From assembly GCF_020622345.1 (NCBI RefSeq), contig NZ_JACNMO010000026.1, forward strand, positions 1 through 64,000: 64,000 nt of DNA, read 5' to 3'. The notes beneath the pieces are model-generated. The model had not been told where the DNA came from and searched no databases. It worked only from the letters and a program-made list of their open reading frames with translations. The first letter of the stretch is position 1, and the number at the start of each line of letters is the position of its first letter. Made by a program: the position numbers and the translations under genes. Positions 33,173-41,775 of the stretch are shown in pieces. Source of the DNA: Roseobacter weihaiensis. GTDB lineage: Bacteria; Pseudomonadota; Alphaproteobacteria; Rhodobacterales; Rhodobacteraceae.

Positions 33173-34216
33173 GTGACGCGGACCATGGACGAAATGCTGG
33201 CAGCCATACCGGTGCCGGCCATGGCCATCGACCGGCAGGAACGGATCGTCGCCAGCAATGGCGAGGCCCGAACGCTGATCGGGCAGGGCCTGGAGGGGCG
33301 AAACTACGTCACCATTCTGCGCCAGCCCGGCCTGATCGACACCATCGAAGCGGTCCTGCGCGACCGTCAACCGCGGATGTCGCACTATCTGTCGAACGAC
33401 GGGGTCGAAGACACCAATTATCAGGTCACCGTGCGCGTTGTGCCCGGCCTGCAGACGATCGTTCTTTGTTTTCTGGACGTCACGCACCTGGAGCAGGCGG
33501 GCCAGATGCGGCGCGATTTTGTGGCCAATGTCAGCCACGAATTGCGCACGCCCCTGACCGCGCTGATGGGCTTTATCGAAACGTTGCGGGGCCCTGCACG
33601 CGAGGATGCTGCCGCCCGCGACAGGTTTCTCGATATCATGGAGGGCGAGGCCGGGCGGATGAACCGGTTGGTGGGCGATCTGCTGTCGCTCAGCCGGGTC
33701 GAGCAGGACCAGCGGGTGCGTCCCAAGGACACTGTGAACCTGACCGACATCCTGTCGTCGGTTCTGCGCACCCTTGGCCCCATGGCCAAGGAGGCCGGCG
33801 TTACCGTAGAGCAGGAATTCCCGGAAGCCCCGGTGAAGCTGGTGGGCGATCAGGATCAATTGATGCAGGTCTTTACCAATCTGGTGGAGAATGCGCTGAA
33901 ATATGGTGCGTCCGGCAAGAAACTCACCGTCAAGATGACGGTGATGGAGCGGGACCCTGCGTTGCGCGCCGCCGGTGTCCGGGTGCAGGTGATCGATTAC
34001 GGCCCCGGTATTGATGATGTGCACCTGCCGCGCCTGACCGAGCGGTTTTACCGCGCCGACAGCCACCGCAGCCGGGCGCTGGGGGGCACAGGGCTTGGGC
34101 TTGCCATCGTCAAACATATTATCAACCGACATCGTGGTCGGTTGCGGGTGGAAAGCGAGTTGGGACAGGGGGCGGAATTTACGGTCACGCTGCCGCTCCG
34201 GCAAATTGGCGGATAA
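33173..34216 (+). CDS. phoR: Phosphate-regulon sensor histidine kinase PhoR (soluble form)
   Basis: A 347-residue kinase with a GTG start. A PAS domain fills residues 6-105 (VPAMAIDRQERIVASNGEAR). The HisKA block RRDFVANVSHELRTPLTALM places the phosphorylated residue at His122, with the PhoR-typical FIETLRGPA after it. HATPase_c boxes follow: N (FTNLVENALKYG), G1 (VIDYGPGID) and G2 (RALGGTGLGLAIVKHI). No membrane helix precedes the PAS domain, unlike the E. coli PhoR. It presumably senses phosphate through PstSCAB-PhoU and phosphorylates PhoB, encoded at the end of this locus. The Pho box lies between it and pstS. Confidence 0.9.
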   Translation: MTRTMDEMLAAIPVPAMAIDRQERIVASNGEARTLIGQGLEGRNYVTILRQPGLIDTIEAVLRDRQPRMSHYLSNDGVEDTNYQVTVRVVPGLQTIVLCFLDVTHLEQAGQMRRDFVANVSHELRTPLTALMGFIETLRGPAREDAAARDRFLDIMEGEAGRMNRLVGDLLSLSRVEQDQRVRPKDTVNLTDILSSVLRTLGPMAKEAGVTVEQEFPEAPVKLVGDQDQLMQVFTNLVENALKYGASGKKLTVKMTVMERDPALRAAGVRVQVIDYGPGIDDVHLPRLTERFYRADSHRSRALGGTGLGLAIVKHIINRHRGRLRVESELGQGAEFTVTLPLRQIGG

Positions 34217-34350
34217 ACCGATTCTGTGGCCTGGCACCTGACAGGCAGCCGCAGCGATAGGTACCAAAATTCCTGGATACTGATTCGGGTCCGGGCATCA
34301 CGACCGCGGCTTTTCGTTCCAAATCAAATGGCTAGAAGATAGCTCACCTG

Positions 34351-34390
34351 GTGTCATAAAACCGTTACACAAGTGTCACAAAACCATAGT
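34351..34390 (+). promoter_or_regulatory. Pho box upstream of pstS (11-bp-spaced repeats)
   Basis: Four 7-base units recur every 11 bases: GTGTCAT (34351), CCGTTAC (34362), GTGTCAC (34373) and CCATAGT (34384). They are separated by AAAA, ACAA and AAAA. The first three match the PhoB half-site CTGTCAT closely enough for one full box plus an extra half-site. It lies about 75-115 bases before the pstS start, with a ribosome site AGGAG at 34456. This makes PhoB control of pstSCAB-phoU-phoB very likely. Confidence 0.82.
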
Positions 34391-34464
34391 GTCGCACCCG
34401 TAGCTACGAACCAAGGTCGCCATGGGGGTGGCCGTATTTTATTCGAAAAATGACAGGAGCACTC

Positions 34465-35505
34465 ATGTCGTTCGCAAAACTCTCAACTTCCGCACTGGCG
34501 ATCGCTGTCGTCTCTGCCTCCGCTGCAGCCGCCCGCGATCAGGTTCAGGTCGCAGGATCGTCGACCGTATTGCCCTACGCGTCCATTGTGGCAGAAGCAT
34601 TCGGCGAAAACTTTGAATTCCCGACACCGGTGGTTGAATCCGGTGGCTCCTCCGCTGGTCTCAAGCGCTTTTGTGAAGGTGTTGGTGAGAACACGGTGGA
34701 CATCGCCAACGCCTCCCGCGCGATCCGCGACCGTGAGATCGCCGCCTGCGCCGAAAACGGTGTGACAGACATCATCGAAGTGCGCATCGGGTATGACGGC
34801 ATCGTCTTTGCCAGCCAGCAGGCCGGACCTGCCTTCACCGAATTCGAGCCCTCCGACTGGTATACCGCTCTGGCTGCGGAAATGCCCGTGGATGGCGCGA
34901 TGGTCGCCAACCCCAACACCACCTGGGATCAGGTGAACGCCGATCTGCCTGCCGTTGACATCGCAGCCTTCATCCCCGGCACCAAGCATGGCACCCGCGA
35001 AGTCTTTGAAGAAAAAGTGCTGCTTCAGGGCTGTGAAGACACCGGCGCGCTGCAGGCGATGCTGGATATGGGCATGGACGAAGATGCGGCCGAAGGGGCC
35101 TGCATGGCGGTCCGTACGGATGGCAAATCCGTCGATATCGACGGGGATTACACAGAAACCCTCGCCCGGATTGACAGCAACACCAATGGCATCGGCGTCT
35201 TTGGCCTGGCGTTCTACGAGAACAACACGGACAAGCTGAAAGTGGCCACGATGGGCGGTGTCGCCCCCTCCACAGAGACAATTTCGACCGGCGAATACCC
35301 GGTGTCGCGCCCGCTCTACTTCTACGTCAAGAAAGCGCATATCGGCGTGATCCCCGGCCTGAAGGAATACGCGGAGTTCTTTGTCAGCGACGAGATCGCA
35401 GGTCCTGATGGCCCCCTGGCTGAATACGGTCTGGTCTCCGATCCGGCACTGGCCGAAACACAGGCCAATGTTGCGGACGAAGAAATCCTGGGCGGCAACA
35501 CCTAG
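34465..35505 (+). CDS. pstS: Phosphate ABC transporter substrate-binding protein PstS
   Basis: A 346-residue protein. The ATG at 34465 has AGGAG at proper spacing; an ATG five codons upstream lacks it. The signal peptide ends in SASAAAA near residue 23. The mature start is VQVAGSSTVLPYASIVAEAF, with GSST as a phosphate-binding loop; SGGSSAGLKRFCEG follows near 60-74 and a later loop is PGTKHGTREVFEEKV. This is the marine long-chain PstS (PBP_like_2) type with Cys pairs. It binds phosphate in the periplasm. A hairpin follows it. Confidence 0.94.
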   Translation: MSFAKLSTSALAIAVVSASAAAARDQVQVAGSSTVLPYASIVAEAFGENFEFPTPVVESGGSSAGLKRFCEGVGENTVDIANASRAIRDREIAACAENGVTDIIEVRIGYDGIVFASQQAGPAFTEFEPSDWYTALAAEMPVDGAMVANPNTTWDQVNADLPAVDIAAFIPGTKHGTREVFEEKVLLQGCEDTGALQAMLDMGMDEDAAEGACMAVRTDGKSVDIDGDYTETLARIDSNTNGIGVFGLAFYENNTDKLKVATMGGVAPSTETISTGEYPVSRPLYFYVKKAHIGVIPGLKEYAEFFVSDEIAGPDGPLAEYGLVSDPALAETQANVADEEILGGNT

Positions 35506-35522
35506 GGCCTCCGACACCTGAA

Positions 35523-35560
35523 ATGCCTCAGGGGCGACAGCTTTGTTGGCCCTGAGGTAT
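35523..35560 (+). terminator. Hairpin between pstS and pstC
   Basis: ATGCCTCAGGG (35523-35533) pairs with CCCTGAGGTAT (35550-35560), 11 pairs including one G-T, around a 16-base loop. TTCGG follows, without a strong T run. It probably acts as an mRNA stabiliser or partial terminator that lets PstS be made in excess over the permease. Confidence 0.65.
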
Positions 35561-35595
35561 TTCGGAAATACCAGACTGAAAAAGAAGGTGAGCAC

Positions 35596-37083
35596 ATGGC
35601 TTTGGGGGTTACCGGCTACGTCATATTGGCAGTCCTTGCCTTGACGGTAGTGGCCTTTATCGCCGCGAAGGCGCGCGCGAAATCAGCCGCAGGGGGCGAT
35701 GTGCGCCTGCTTCATTCCTTACCCAATTACTATGGTTACAACGCCGCCATGTTCACCGCCGTCCCGGCCCTGGGGGTGCTGGTGATCTGGTTGATGGCCC
35801 AGCCGATGCTGATCGAGAACGCCATCTTTGACAGATTGCCCGATCACCTGATCGAGGACGGCTTTTCGCGCAACCTGATGATGAGCGACGTACGCCGCGT
35901 TGCCGAAGGGCTGGATGTCGCGGTCAGCGCCGGGGCGATGACCGAAGAGCGGGCTGATCGCATCCGCACCGAATTCTCAGATGTTCGCAGCATTCTGGGC
36001 AGCGTTGGCGTTGCTCTGGGGTCCGATGTCAGACCCGAGGTGCTGAGCGCCGCACAGCAGTACCGCAAAAGCTCCGCCATCGGCATGGGATGGATGACCG
36101 GCGTGGTATTGATCCTTGCCGCTCTGGGGGCCTTTGTGAGTGTTTTTGTCTCCGGCGCCGATTTCCGGGCCCGTAATGTGGTCGAACGCTTTGTGCTCTC
36201 CATGCTGATCGTGGCGGCCTCACTGGCCATTCTGACGACCGTGGGGATCGTCCTGTCGATGCTCTTTGAGAGCCTGAACTTCTTTCGGATGCATCCCTGG
36301 ACGGATTTCTTCTTTGGCGGCCAATGGGCCCCCAACTTCCGGGGTAACAGTGACCTGTCGATCCTGCCGCTGCTCTGGGGCACGCTCTATATCTCGATTG
36401 TGGCGCTGATGGTCGCGATCCCGATCGGGCTTTTTGCCGCGATCTATCTTTCGGAATACGCCGGGCCGAAGGTGCGCGCTTTCGCCAAACCGCTGCTGGA
36501 GATTCTCGCTGGCATTCCGACCATCGTCTACGGCCTCTTTGCGCTGCTGACCGTTGGGCCGTTTCTGGTCAGTATCTTTGGCCGCGGTGAGGCGGGGCTA
36601 CTTGGCGTGGACTGGATGAGCGGTGCAACCGCTGTGCTGACCGCCGGGCTGGTGATGGGCATCATGCTGATCCCTTTCGTGTCCTCGCTGAGCGACGATA
36701 TCATCAACGCAGTCCCACAGGCGATGCGCGATGGCTCCCTAGGGCTGGGGTCCACCAAATCCGAGACGATCCGCCAGGTGGTTCTGCCCGCAGCGCTGCC
36801 GGGCATTGTCGGCGCAGTGCTGCTGGCAGCGTCGCGGGCGATTGGCGAGACGATGATTGTTGTGCTGGGGGCAGGGGCCATTGCCAAGTTCTCGCTCAAC
36901 CCGCTCGAGGCCATGACGACGATCACCACACGCATCGTGAGCCAGTTGACCGGCGACACGGATTTCGCCAGCCCCGAAACGCTTGTGGCCTTTGCGCTTG
37001 GCCTCACGCTCTTTGTTCTGACCCTGGGGCTGAACGTTCTGGCGCTCTACATCGTGCGCAGATACCGGGAGCAGTACGAATGA
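35596..37083 (+). CDS. pstC: Phosphate ABC transporter permease PstC (long alphaproteobacterial form)
   Basis: A 495-residue membrane protein. The first 200 residues are an extension with three helices and a periplasmic loop (the DUF3708-like N-terminus of alphaproteobacterial PstC). The remaining part is a normal permease: LPLLWGTLYISIVALMVAIP, KPLLEILAGIPTIVYGLFAL and the EAA loop MRDGSLGLGSTKSETIRQVVLP. It forms the inner-membrane channel with PstA. A ribosome site AAGGTGAG precedes the ATG. It overlaps pstA by four bases. Confidence 0.93.
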   Translation: MALGVTGYVILAVLALTVVAFIAAKARAKSAAGGDVRLLHSLPNYYGYNAAMFTAVPALGVLVIWLMAQPMLIENAIFDRLPDHLIEDGFSRNLMMSDVRRVAEGLDVAVSAGAMTEERADRIRTEFSDVRSILGSVGVALGSDVRPEVLSAAQQYRKSSAIGMGWMTGVVLILAALGAFVSVFVSGADFRARNVVERFVLSMLIVAASLAILTTVGIVLSMLFESLNFFRMHPWTDFFFGGQWAPNFRGNSDLSILPLLWGTLYISIVALMVAIPIGLFAAIYLSEYAGPKVRAFAKPLLEILAGIPTIVYGLFALLTVGPFLVSIFGRGEAGLLGVDWMSGATAVLTAGLVMGIMLIPFVSSLSDDIINAVPQAMRDGSLGLGSTKSETIRQVVLPAALPGIVGAVLLAASRAIGETMIVVLGAGAIAKFSLNPLEAMTTITTRIVSQLTGDTDFASPETLVAFALGLTLFVLTLGLNVLALYIVRRYREQYE

Positions 37084-38444
37084 CCGACGCGACCAATGCC
37101 GACCTGCCCTATAGCGAACCCGCAGGGGTCAAAAAAGGCTCCCTGATGACGCAGGATGCCCGCACGCGCAAGCGCAATGCGGCCGAAAAACGCTTCAAGG
37201 CTTACGGGGTCATCGCGATCTCCATCGGCATGCTGATGCTGCTGGTGCTTGTTTATAATATCATCTCACGCGGCACCGGTGCCTTTCAGCAAACCTTTGT
37301 GACCCTGGATGTGGAACTGAGCGCAGAGCGGCTCGACAAGGTGGGCAACCGGGACATCAACGACCTGCGCAAGGTCTCGACCTTTGGCTACGCGCCGCTG
37401 CTGCGCGAAGCGTTCGAGGCGAAGGTTGCCGAACACGGGATCGAGACGGATCTGAGCTCGAAAGATATGGCCGGTATTCTGTCGCCCAGTGCGCCGGCGC
37501 TGCTGCGGAACTATGTCCTGAGCACCCCTTCCGTGATTGGCGAGACGATCAAGTTTGAATTTCTCGCCTCCGGGCGGGTGGATGGGTACCTCAAGGACCG
37601 GGTGACCCGTGACAGCATCGCAGAGGACAAGAATATCAGCCCGGCGCAGCTCGACTTCGTCGATCAACTGCTCGAGGTCGGGTTTGTCGAAAAGCGGTTC
37701 AACATGAACTTCATCACCGGCGCGGACAGCTCGGATGCACGCCCCGAAGCTGCGGGGATGGGGGTGTCGATGCTGGGGTCACTCTTTATGATGCTTGTGG
37801 TGCTGGCGCTGGCCTTGCCAATCGGTGTCGCCGCCTCCATCTATCTTGAAGAGTTTGCCCCCAAGAACTGGATCACCGATATCATCGAAGTCAATATCTC
37901 AAACCTGGCGGCGGTCCCCTCGATTGTCTTTGGTATTCTGGGTTTGGCGGTTTTTATCAATTACATGCACCTGCCCAATTCCGCGCCGCTGGTGGGCGGG
38001 CTTGTGCTGACCCTGATGACCCTGCCCACGATTATCATATCGACCCGCGCCTCGCTCAAGGCCGTGCCACCCTCGATCCGTGATGCGGCCCTTGGGGTAG
38101 GGGCCTCCAAGATGCAATCCGTGTTCCACCACGTTCTGCCGCTGGCAGCCCCCGGCATTCTGACAGGCACGATCATCGGGTTGGCGCAGGCCCTTGGGGA
38201 GACCGCGCCGCTGCTTCTCATCGGGATGGTCGGCTTTATCGCTTCCAATCCGCCCGACAGCATCGCCAGCGGTCTGCTGGACCCGAACTCCGCCATGCCC
38301 GCGCAGATCTACGAATGGGCCAAGCGCTCTGATCCCGCCTTTTACGAGCGCGCCTGGGGCGGTATCATCATCCTGCTTGGGTTCCTCATCACGATGAACA
38401 CCATTGCCGTCATCCTCCGCCGTCGCTTTGAGCGCCGCTGGTAA
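37080..38444 (+). CDS. pstA: Phosphate ABC transporter permease PstA (long form)
   Basis: A 454-residue membrane protein whose ATG overlaps the pstC TGA. Residues 1-225 include a cytoplasmic start, one helix ([19 protein letters not shown]) and a large periplasmic domain of the DUF3333 type. From 225 on it is a standard Pst[39 protein letters not shown], and the EAA loop [22 protein letters not shown]. It partners PstC. Large periplasmic domains on both permeases are usual in alphaproteobacteria. Confidence 0.93.
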   Translation: MTDATNADLPYSEPAGVKKGSLMTQDARTRKRNAAEKRFKAYGVIAISIGMLMLLVLVYNIISRGTGAFQQTFVTLDVELSAERLDKVGNRDINDLRKVSTFGYAPLLREAFEAKVAEHGIETDLSSKDMAGILSPSAPALLRNYVLSTPSVIGETIKFEFLASGRVDGYLKDRVTRDSIAEDKNISPAQLDFVDQLLEVGFVEKRFNMNFITGADSSDARPEAAGMGVSMLGSLFMMLVVLALALPIGVAASIYLEEFAPKNWITDIIEVNISNLAAVPSIVFGILGLAVFINYMHLPNSAPLVGGLVLTLMTLPTIIISTRASLKAVPPSIRDAALGVGASKMQSVFHHVLPLAAPGILTGTIIGLAQALGETAPLLLIGMVGFIASNPPDSIASGLLDPNSAMPAQIYEWAKRSDPAFYERAWGGIIILLGFLITMNTIAVILRRRFERRW

Positions 38445-38457
38445 AGGAGCACTGACC

Positions 38458-39255
38458 ATGAATGACATGAGAATACTGGAGAGAGACGTGGACGCAAAGG
38501 CCATCAAGATCGCGGCGAGAAACGTGCAGGTCTTCTACGGAGACAACCATGCCATCAAGGATGTCGATGTCGATATCGAGGACAAGACCGTGACGGCCTT
38601 TATCGGACCTTCCGGGTGCGGCAAATCCACCTTTCTGCGCTGTCTGAACCGGATGAACGACACGATTGATGTGTGCCGCGTCGAAGGCGACATCGCGATC
38701 GACGGCGAAGACATCTACGACAAGCGCGTGGACCCGGTGCAACTGCGCGCCAAGGTCGGCATGGTCTTTCAAAAGCCCAATCCGTTCCCCAAATCGATCT
38801 ATGACAATGTGGCCTACGGCCCGCGCATTCACGGTCTGGCCCAGAACAAGGCCGAGCTTGACGAGATCGTGGAACACTCGCTGCGCAGTGCGGCGATCTG
38901 GGATGAGGTCAAGGACCGGTTGAGCGCGCCGGGCACCGGCCTGTCCGGCGGCCAGCAACAACGCTTGTGCATTGCGCGCGCCGTGGCCACGCAGCCCGAG
39001 GTTCTGCTGATGGATGAGCCCTGTTCTGCGCTTGACCCCATTGCCACAGCGCAGGTGGAAGAGCTTATCGATGATTTGCGGCAGAACTTCTCGGTTGTGA
39101 TCGTGACCCATTCCATGCAGCAGGCCGCGCGGGTCAGCCAGAAAACCGCCTTTTTCCACCTCGGCAATCTGGTGGAATACGGCGAAACCGGCACGATCTT
39201 TACCAATCCCGTGGACCCGCGCACCGAAAGCTACATCACTGGCCGTATTGGATAA
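38458..39255 (+). CDS. pstB: Phosphate ABC transporter ATPase PstB
   Basis: The start is ATG 38458, with AAAGGAG at 38443-38449. The 265-residue ATPase has Walker [10 protein letters not shown] near residues 46-54, LRCLNRMND following as in all PstB, the Q-loop [19 protein letters not shown], the signature [14 protein letters not shown], Walker [14 protein letters not shown] and the switch VTHSMQQA. It energises phosphate uptake. It is followed directly by phoU. Confidence 0.96.
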   Translation: MNDMRILERDVDAKAIKIAARNVQVFYGDNHAIKDVDVDIEDKTVTAFIGPSGCGKSTFLRCLNRMNDTIDVCRVEGDIAIDGEDIYDKRVDPVQLRAKVGMVFQKPNPFPKSIYDNVAYGPRIHGLAQNKAELDEIVEHSLRSAAIWDEVKDRLSAPGTGLSGGQQQRLCIARAVATQPEVLLMDEPCSALDPIATAQVEELIDDLRQNFSVVIVTHSMQQAARVSQKTAFFHLGNLVEYGETGTIFTNPVDPRTESYITGRIG

Positions 39256-39256
39256 A

Positions 39257-39970
39257 ATGATGATTGAAGATCAACATATCGCCTCCGCCTTTGATCGTGA
39301 TCTGGAAGCGATCCAGGCTCAGATCATGAAGATGGGCGGCCTCGTGGAAGCCGCGATCCGGCTTGGGGCGGAATCGCTCGATACCCGCGACGAGGATCTG
39401 GCGGAGAAGGTGCGCAAGGCGGATAAGGCCATCGATGACCTGGAAGAGATGATCAACGAAGAAGCCGCCCGCGTGATCGCTCTGCGCGCGCCGACGGCCA
39501 GCGATCTGCGGCTCATTCTCAGCGTGATCAAGATCAGCGCCAACCTTGAACGCATTGGCGATTATGCCAAGAACATGGCCAAGCGCACCGGTGTGCTCGC
39601 GCAGATGGCGCCTGTCAATGACAGCACCAGCGCACTGCGGCGGATGGCGCGCGAGGTCGAACTGATGCTCAAGGATGCGCTTGACGCCTATGTGCAGCGC
39701 GACGCGGAACTGGCGCTCGATGTCATCACCCGCGACAGGGACGTGGACCAGATGTACAATGCGTTGTTCCGCGAATTCCTCACCTTCATGATGGAAGATC
39801 CGCGCAATATCACTGCCTGCATGCATCTGCATTTCATCGCCAAGAACAATGAACGGATGGGCGATCACGTGACCTCGATTGCCGAGCAGGTGGTCTATCT
39901 TGTGACCGGGGAACACCCCGACGAGCCCCGCCCGAAAGCTGATAAAACGTCAATGGTTGCCAAGGGATAA
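39257..39970 (+). CDS. phoU: Phosphate signalling protein PhoU
   Basis: A 237-residue all-helical protein. ATG 39257 is preferred; a TTG three codons upstream is less likely. It contains two copies of the PhoU three-helix repeat with metal-cluster motifs of the E/DxxxD type: KVRKADKAIDDLEEMINEEA in the first half and VITRDRDVDQMYNALFREF in the second. ISANLERIGDYAKNMAKR and HFIAKNNERMGDHVTSIAEQ are the matching ExxGD blocks. It relays phosphate status from PstSCAB to PhoR and limits uptake. It begins one base after the pstB stop. Confidence 0.95.
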   Translation: MMIEDQHIASAFDRDLEAIQAQIMKMGGLVEAAIRLGAESLDTRDEDLAEKVRKADKAIDDLEEMINEEAARVIALRAPTASDLRLILSVIKISANLERIGDYAKNMAKRTGVLAQMAPVNDSTSALRRMAREVELMLKDALDAYVQRDAELALDVITRDRDVDQMYNALFREFLTFMMEDPRNITACMHLHFIAKNNERMGDHVTSIAEQVVYLVTGEHPDEPRPKADKTSMVAKG

Positions 39971-39976
39971 TCGCTC

Positions 39977-40666
39977 ATGTCTGCTGATCAACCCCGCGTT
40001 CTGGTTGTCGAAGACGAACCGGCGCAACGCGAAGTGCTGGCCTATAACCTCGAAGCTGAGGGCTTTGCCGTCAGCCGGGCAGAAAACGGAGAAGAAGCTC
40101 TGGTGCTGGTCGATGAGATGGCCCCGGACGTGATTGTGCTGGATTGGATGATGCCGAACCTGTCGGGTATCGAGGTTTGCCGTCGGCTCAAGATCAAAAG
40201 CGAGACCCGCAGCATTCCGGTGATCATGCTCTCGGCCCGCTCCGAAGAAGTGGACCGCGTGCGGGGACTGGAAACCGGGGCGGATGACTATGTCATCAAA
40301 CCTTATTCGGTGATTGAGCTGATGGCGCGGGTCCGCAGCCAGTTGCGGCGTGTCCGACCGGCGGCCAGCGGCGAGCGGCTGGAGTTCGAAGACATCGTTC
40401 TGGACGCCACCAGTCACCGCGTCAACCGCGGCGAGAGCGAATTGAAGCTTGGGCCCACGGAGTTCCGGCTGCTCTCCACTTTCATGGAAAAACCCGGCCG
40501 GGTGTTTTCGCGCGAACAGTTGCTGGATCGGGTCTGGGGCCGCGACATCTATGTGGATACCCGCACGGTAGACGTCCACATCGGCCGCCTGCGCAAGGCC
40601 CTGACGCAGCACGGCGGCTCGGATCCGCTGCGTACGGTGCGTGGTGCCGGATACGCGCTGGGGTAG
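39977..40666 (+). CDS. phoB: Phosphate-regulon response regulator PhoB
   Basis: A 229-residue OmpR-type regulator. The receiver has acidic residues VVEDEPAQRE, the phosphorylated Asp56 in VIVLDWMMPNLSG, a Ser switch in IMLSARSEE and Lys in VIKPYS. The winged-helix DNA-binding domain has LGPTEFRLLSTFMEKPGRVF, SREQLLDRVWG and YVDTRTVDVHIGRLRKAL. It should bind the Pho box upstream of pstS, making a positive loop, as phoB is the last gene of that transcript. It lies six bases after phoU. Confidence 0.96.
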   Translation: MSADQPRVLVVEDEPAQREVLAYNLEAEGFAVSRAENGEEALVLVDEMAPDVIVLDWMMPNLSGIEVCRRLKIKSETRSIPVIMLSARSEEVDRVRGLETGADDYVIKPYSVIELMARVRSQLRRVRPAASGERLEFEDIVLDATSHRVNRGESELKLGPTEFRLLSTFMEKPGRVFSREQLLDRVWGRDIYVDTRTVDVHIGRLRKALTQHGGSDPLRTVRGAGYALG

Positions 40667-40679
40667 GGTTCTCAGACCG

Positions 40680-41001
40680 CAATTTGCCTCAGAATCCGGT
40701 CTCAGCGGCAGCATGCCACCCCGTCGGTGCCTGCGCCGAACCGACGGCCCGTGGAGAACTGGATAATCATCACCGGACAATGCTTTTCCAATCCTGCCTT
40801 GAGGGCTGCGAACTTCTCAGGATCGGACGAGGGCGTCTCATCCTCGTTGCGCAGATGCGCATGACAGATCGCGGCACCGGCTTCAAAAGTTTTCTGCGTA
40901 CTTTCGATCTGTTCAGCAACCGAGATCGCGACCGCCGGATTTGCAGCCTTGGTCGGAACAGACCCGGTGATTGCTACACAGAGAATACAGGGATCTGACA
41001 T
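40680..41001 (-). pseudogene. Truncated and frameshifted BKACE (DUF849) enzyme
   Basis: The minus-strand frame from 41001 reads MSDPCILCVAITGSVPTKAA, then NPAVAISVAEQIESTQKTFE, AGAAICHAHLRNEDETPSSD and ending FSTGRRFGAG. This is the N-terminal 95 residues of a beta-keto-acid cleavage enzyme, with HAH carrying the metal-ligand His residues. Near 40715 the frame is lost; a second frame continues with RGGMLPLRPDSE, the next family block, then likeness stops near 40680. About two thirds of the usual 300 residues are missing. The gene once converged on phoB and has been deleted up to its 3' side. Confidence 0.78.
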
Positions 41002-41265
41002 GATTTTTGCTTTCTTTCAGCTGTTTGGCGCGGCATATTCAACCCCGCATCTCAGTCTAAAACACCTCATAGGTGATATCAAAGCAGATCAAGCTCGATT
41101 CACTGCCCAATTATTTACATAATCATGATTATAGACCTTATTGTAGTGCCTCCTGTAGCAGCCAAGCCGCAACCCGATGGGATCTCTTGGCCCCTGCTGC
41201 GCAACGCTGGACAAGACCCAAAGCACGATGTCTATGCAGGATAAAACAACACGCGGGACGATACC

Positions 41266-41709
41266 ATGCCATCTGTGCTGATCTTGAACGGACCGAACCT
41301 CAATCTGCTGGGCACACGGCAGCCTGAGGTCTACGGCACCACGACGCTGGATGACATCGAGGCTCTGTGCGCCCACCATGGCAAAGCGATCGGTCTTGAC
41401 GTTTCCTGCGCGCAATCCAACCATGAAGGCGCGTTGGTGGACGCAATTCATGCGGCCCGCGGCCTGCACAATGGGATTATTCTGAACGCTGGCGCTTACA
41501 CACATACGTCCATCGCGCTGATGGATGCCATCGCCTCGGTTGAGTTGCCGACAATTGAACTCCATCTCAGCAACGTACATGCGCGCGAAGAATTTCGGCA
41601 TAGATCCTATATCGCCCGCGTGGCGATTGGTGTGATTTGTGGGTTCGGCGCTCAGGGCTATGTGCTTGCGATGGACGCGCTCAAAGCGCATCTATCACAT
41701 GAAGTTTAA
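41266..41709 (+). CDS. aroQ: 3-dehydroquinate dehydratase, type II
   Basis: A 147-residue protein with the type II signature GPNLNLLGTRQPEVYG at residues 9-24 (active Arg and Tyr), SNHEGALVDAIHAA near 52, NAGAYTHTSIAL near 77-88 and ELHLSNVHAREEFRHRS with the catalytic His near 104. It forms a dodecamer and removes water from 3-dehydroquinate in the shikimate pathway. It stands alone, with 264 noncoding bases upstream that hold its promoter and nothing else I can name. Confidence 0.95.
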   Translation: MPSVLILNGPNLNLLGTRQPEVYGTTTLDDIEALCAHHGKAIGLDVSCAQSNHEGALVDAIHAARGLHNGIILNAGAYTHTSIALMDAIASVELPTIELHLSNVHAREEFRHRSYIARVAIGVICGFGAQGYVLAMDALKAHLSHEV

Positions 41710-41775
41710 CCGACATATATCTGATTTTGAATATAAAAATAATGCCTCACTCAAGCGCCCAGCCCTGAGCGACGC

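Noticed and set aside
32231-34267. A 678-codon minus-strand open frame over the PLP enzyme and phoR
   Set aside because: It is antisense to two well-supported genes, has no family blocks and contains the His/Gln/Arg-rich composition of an antisense frame.
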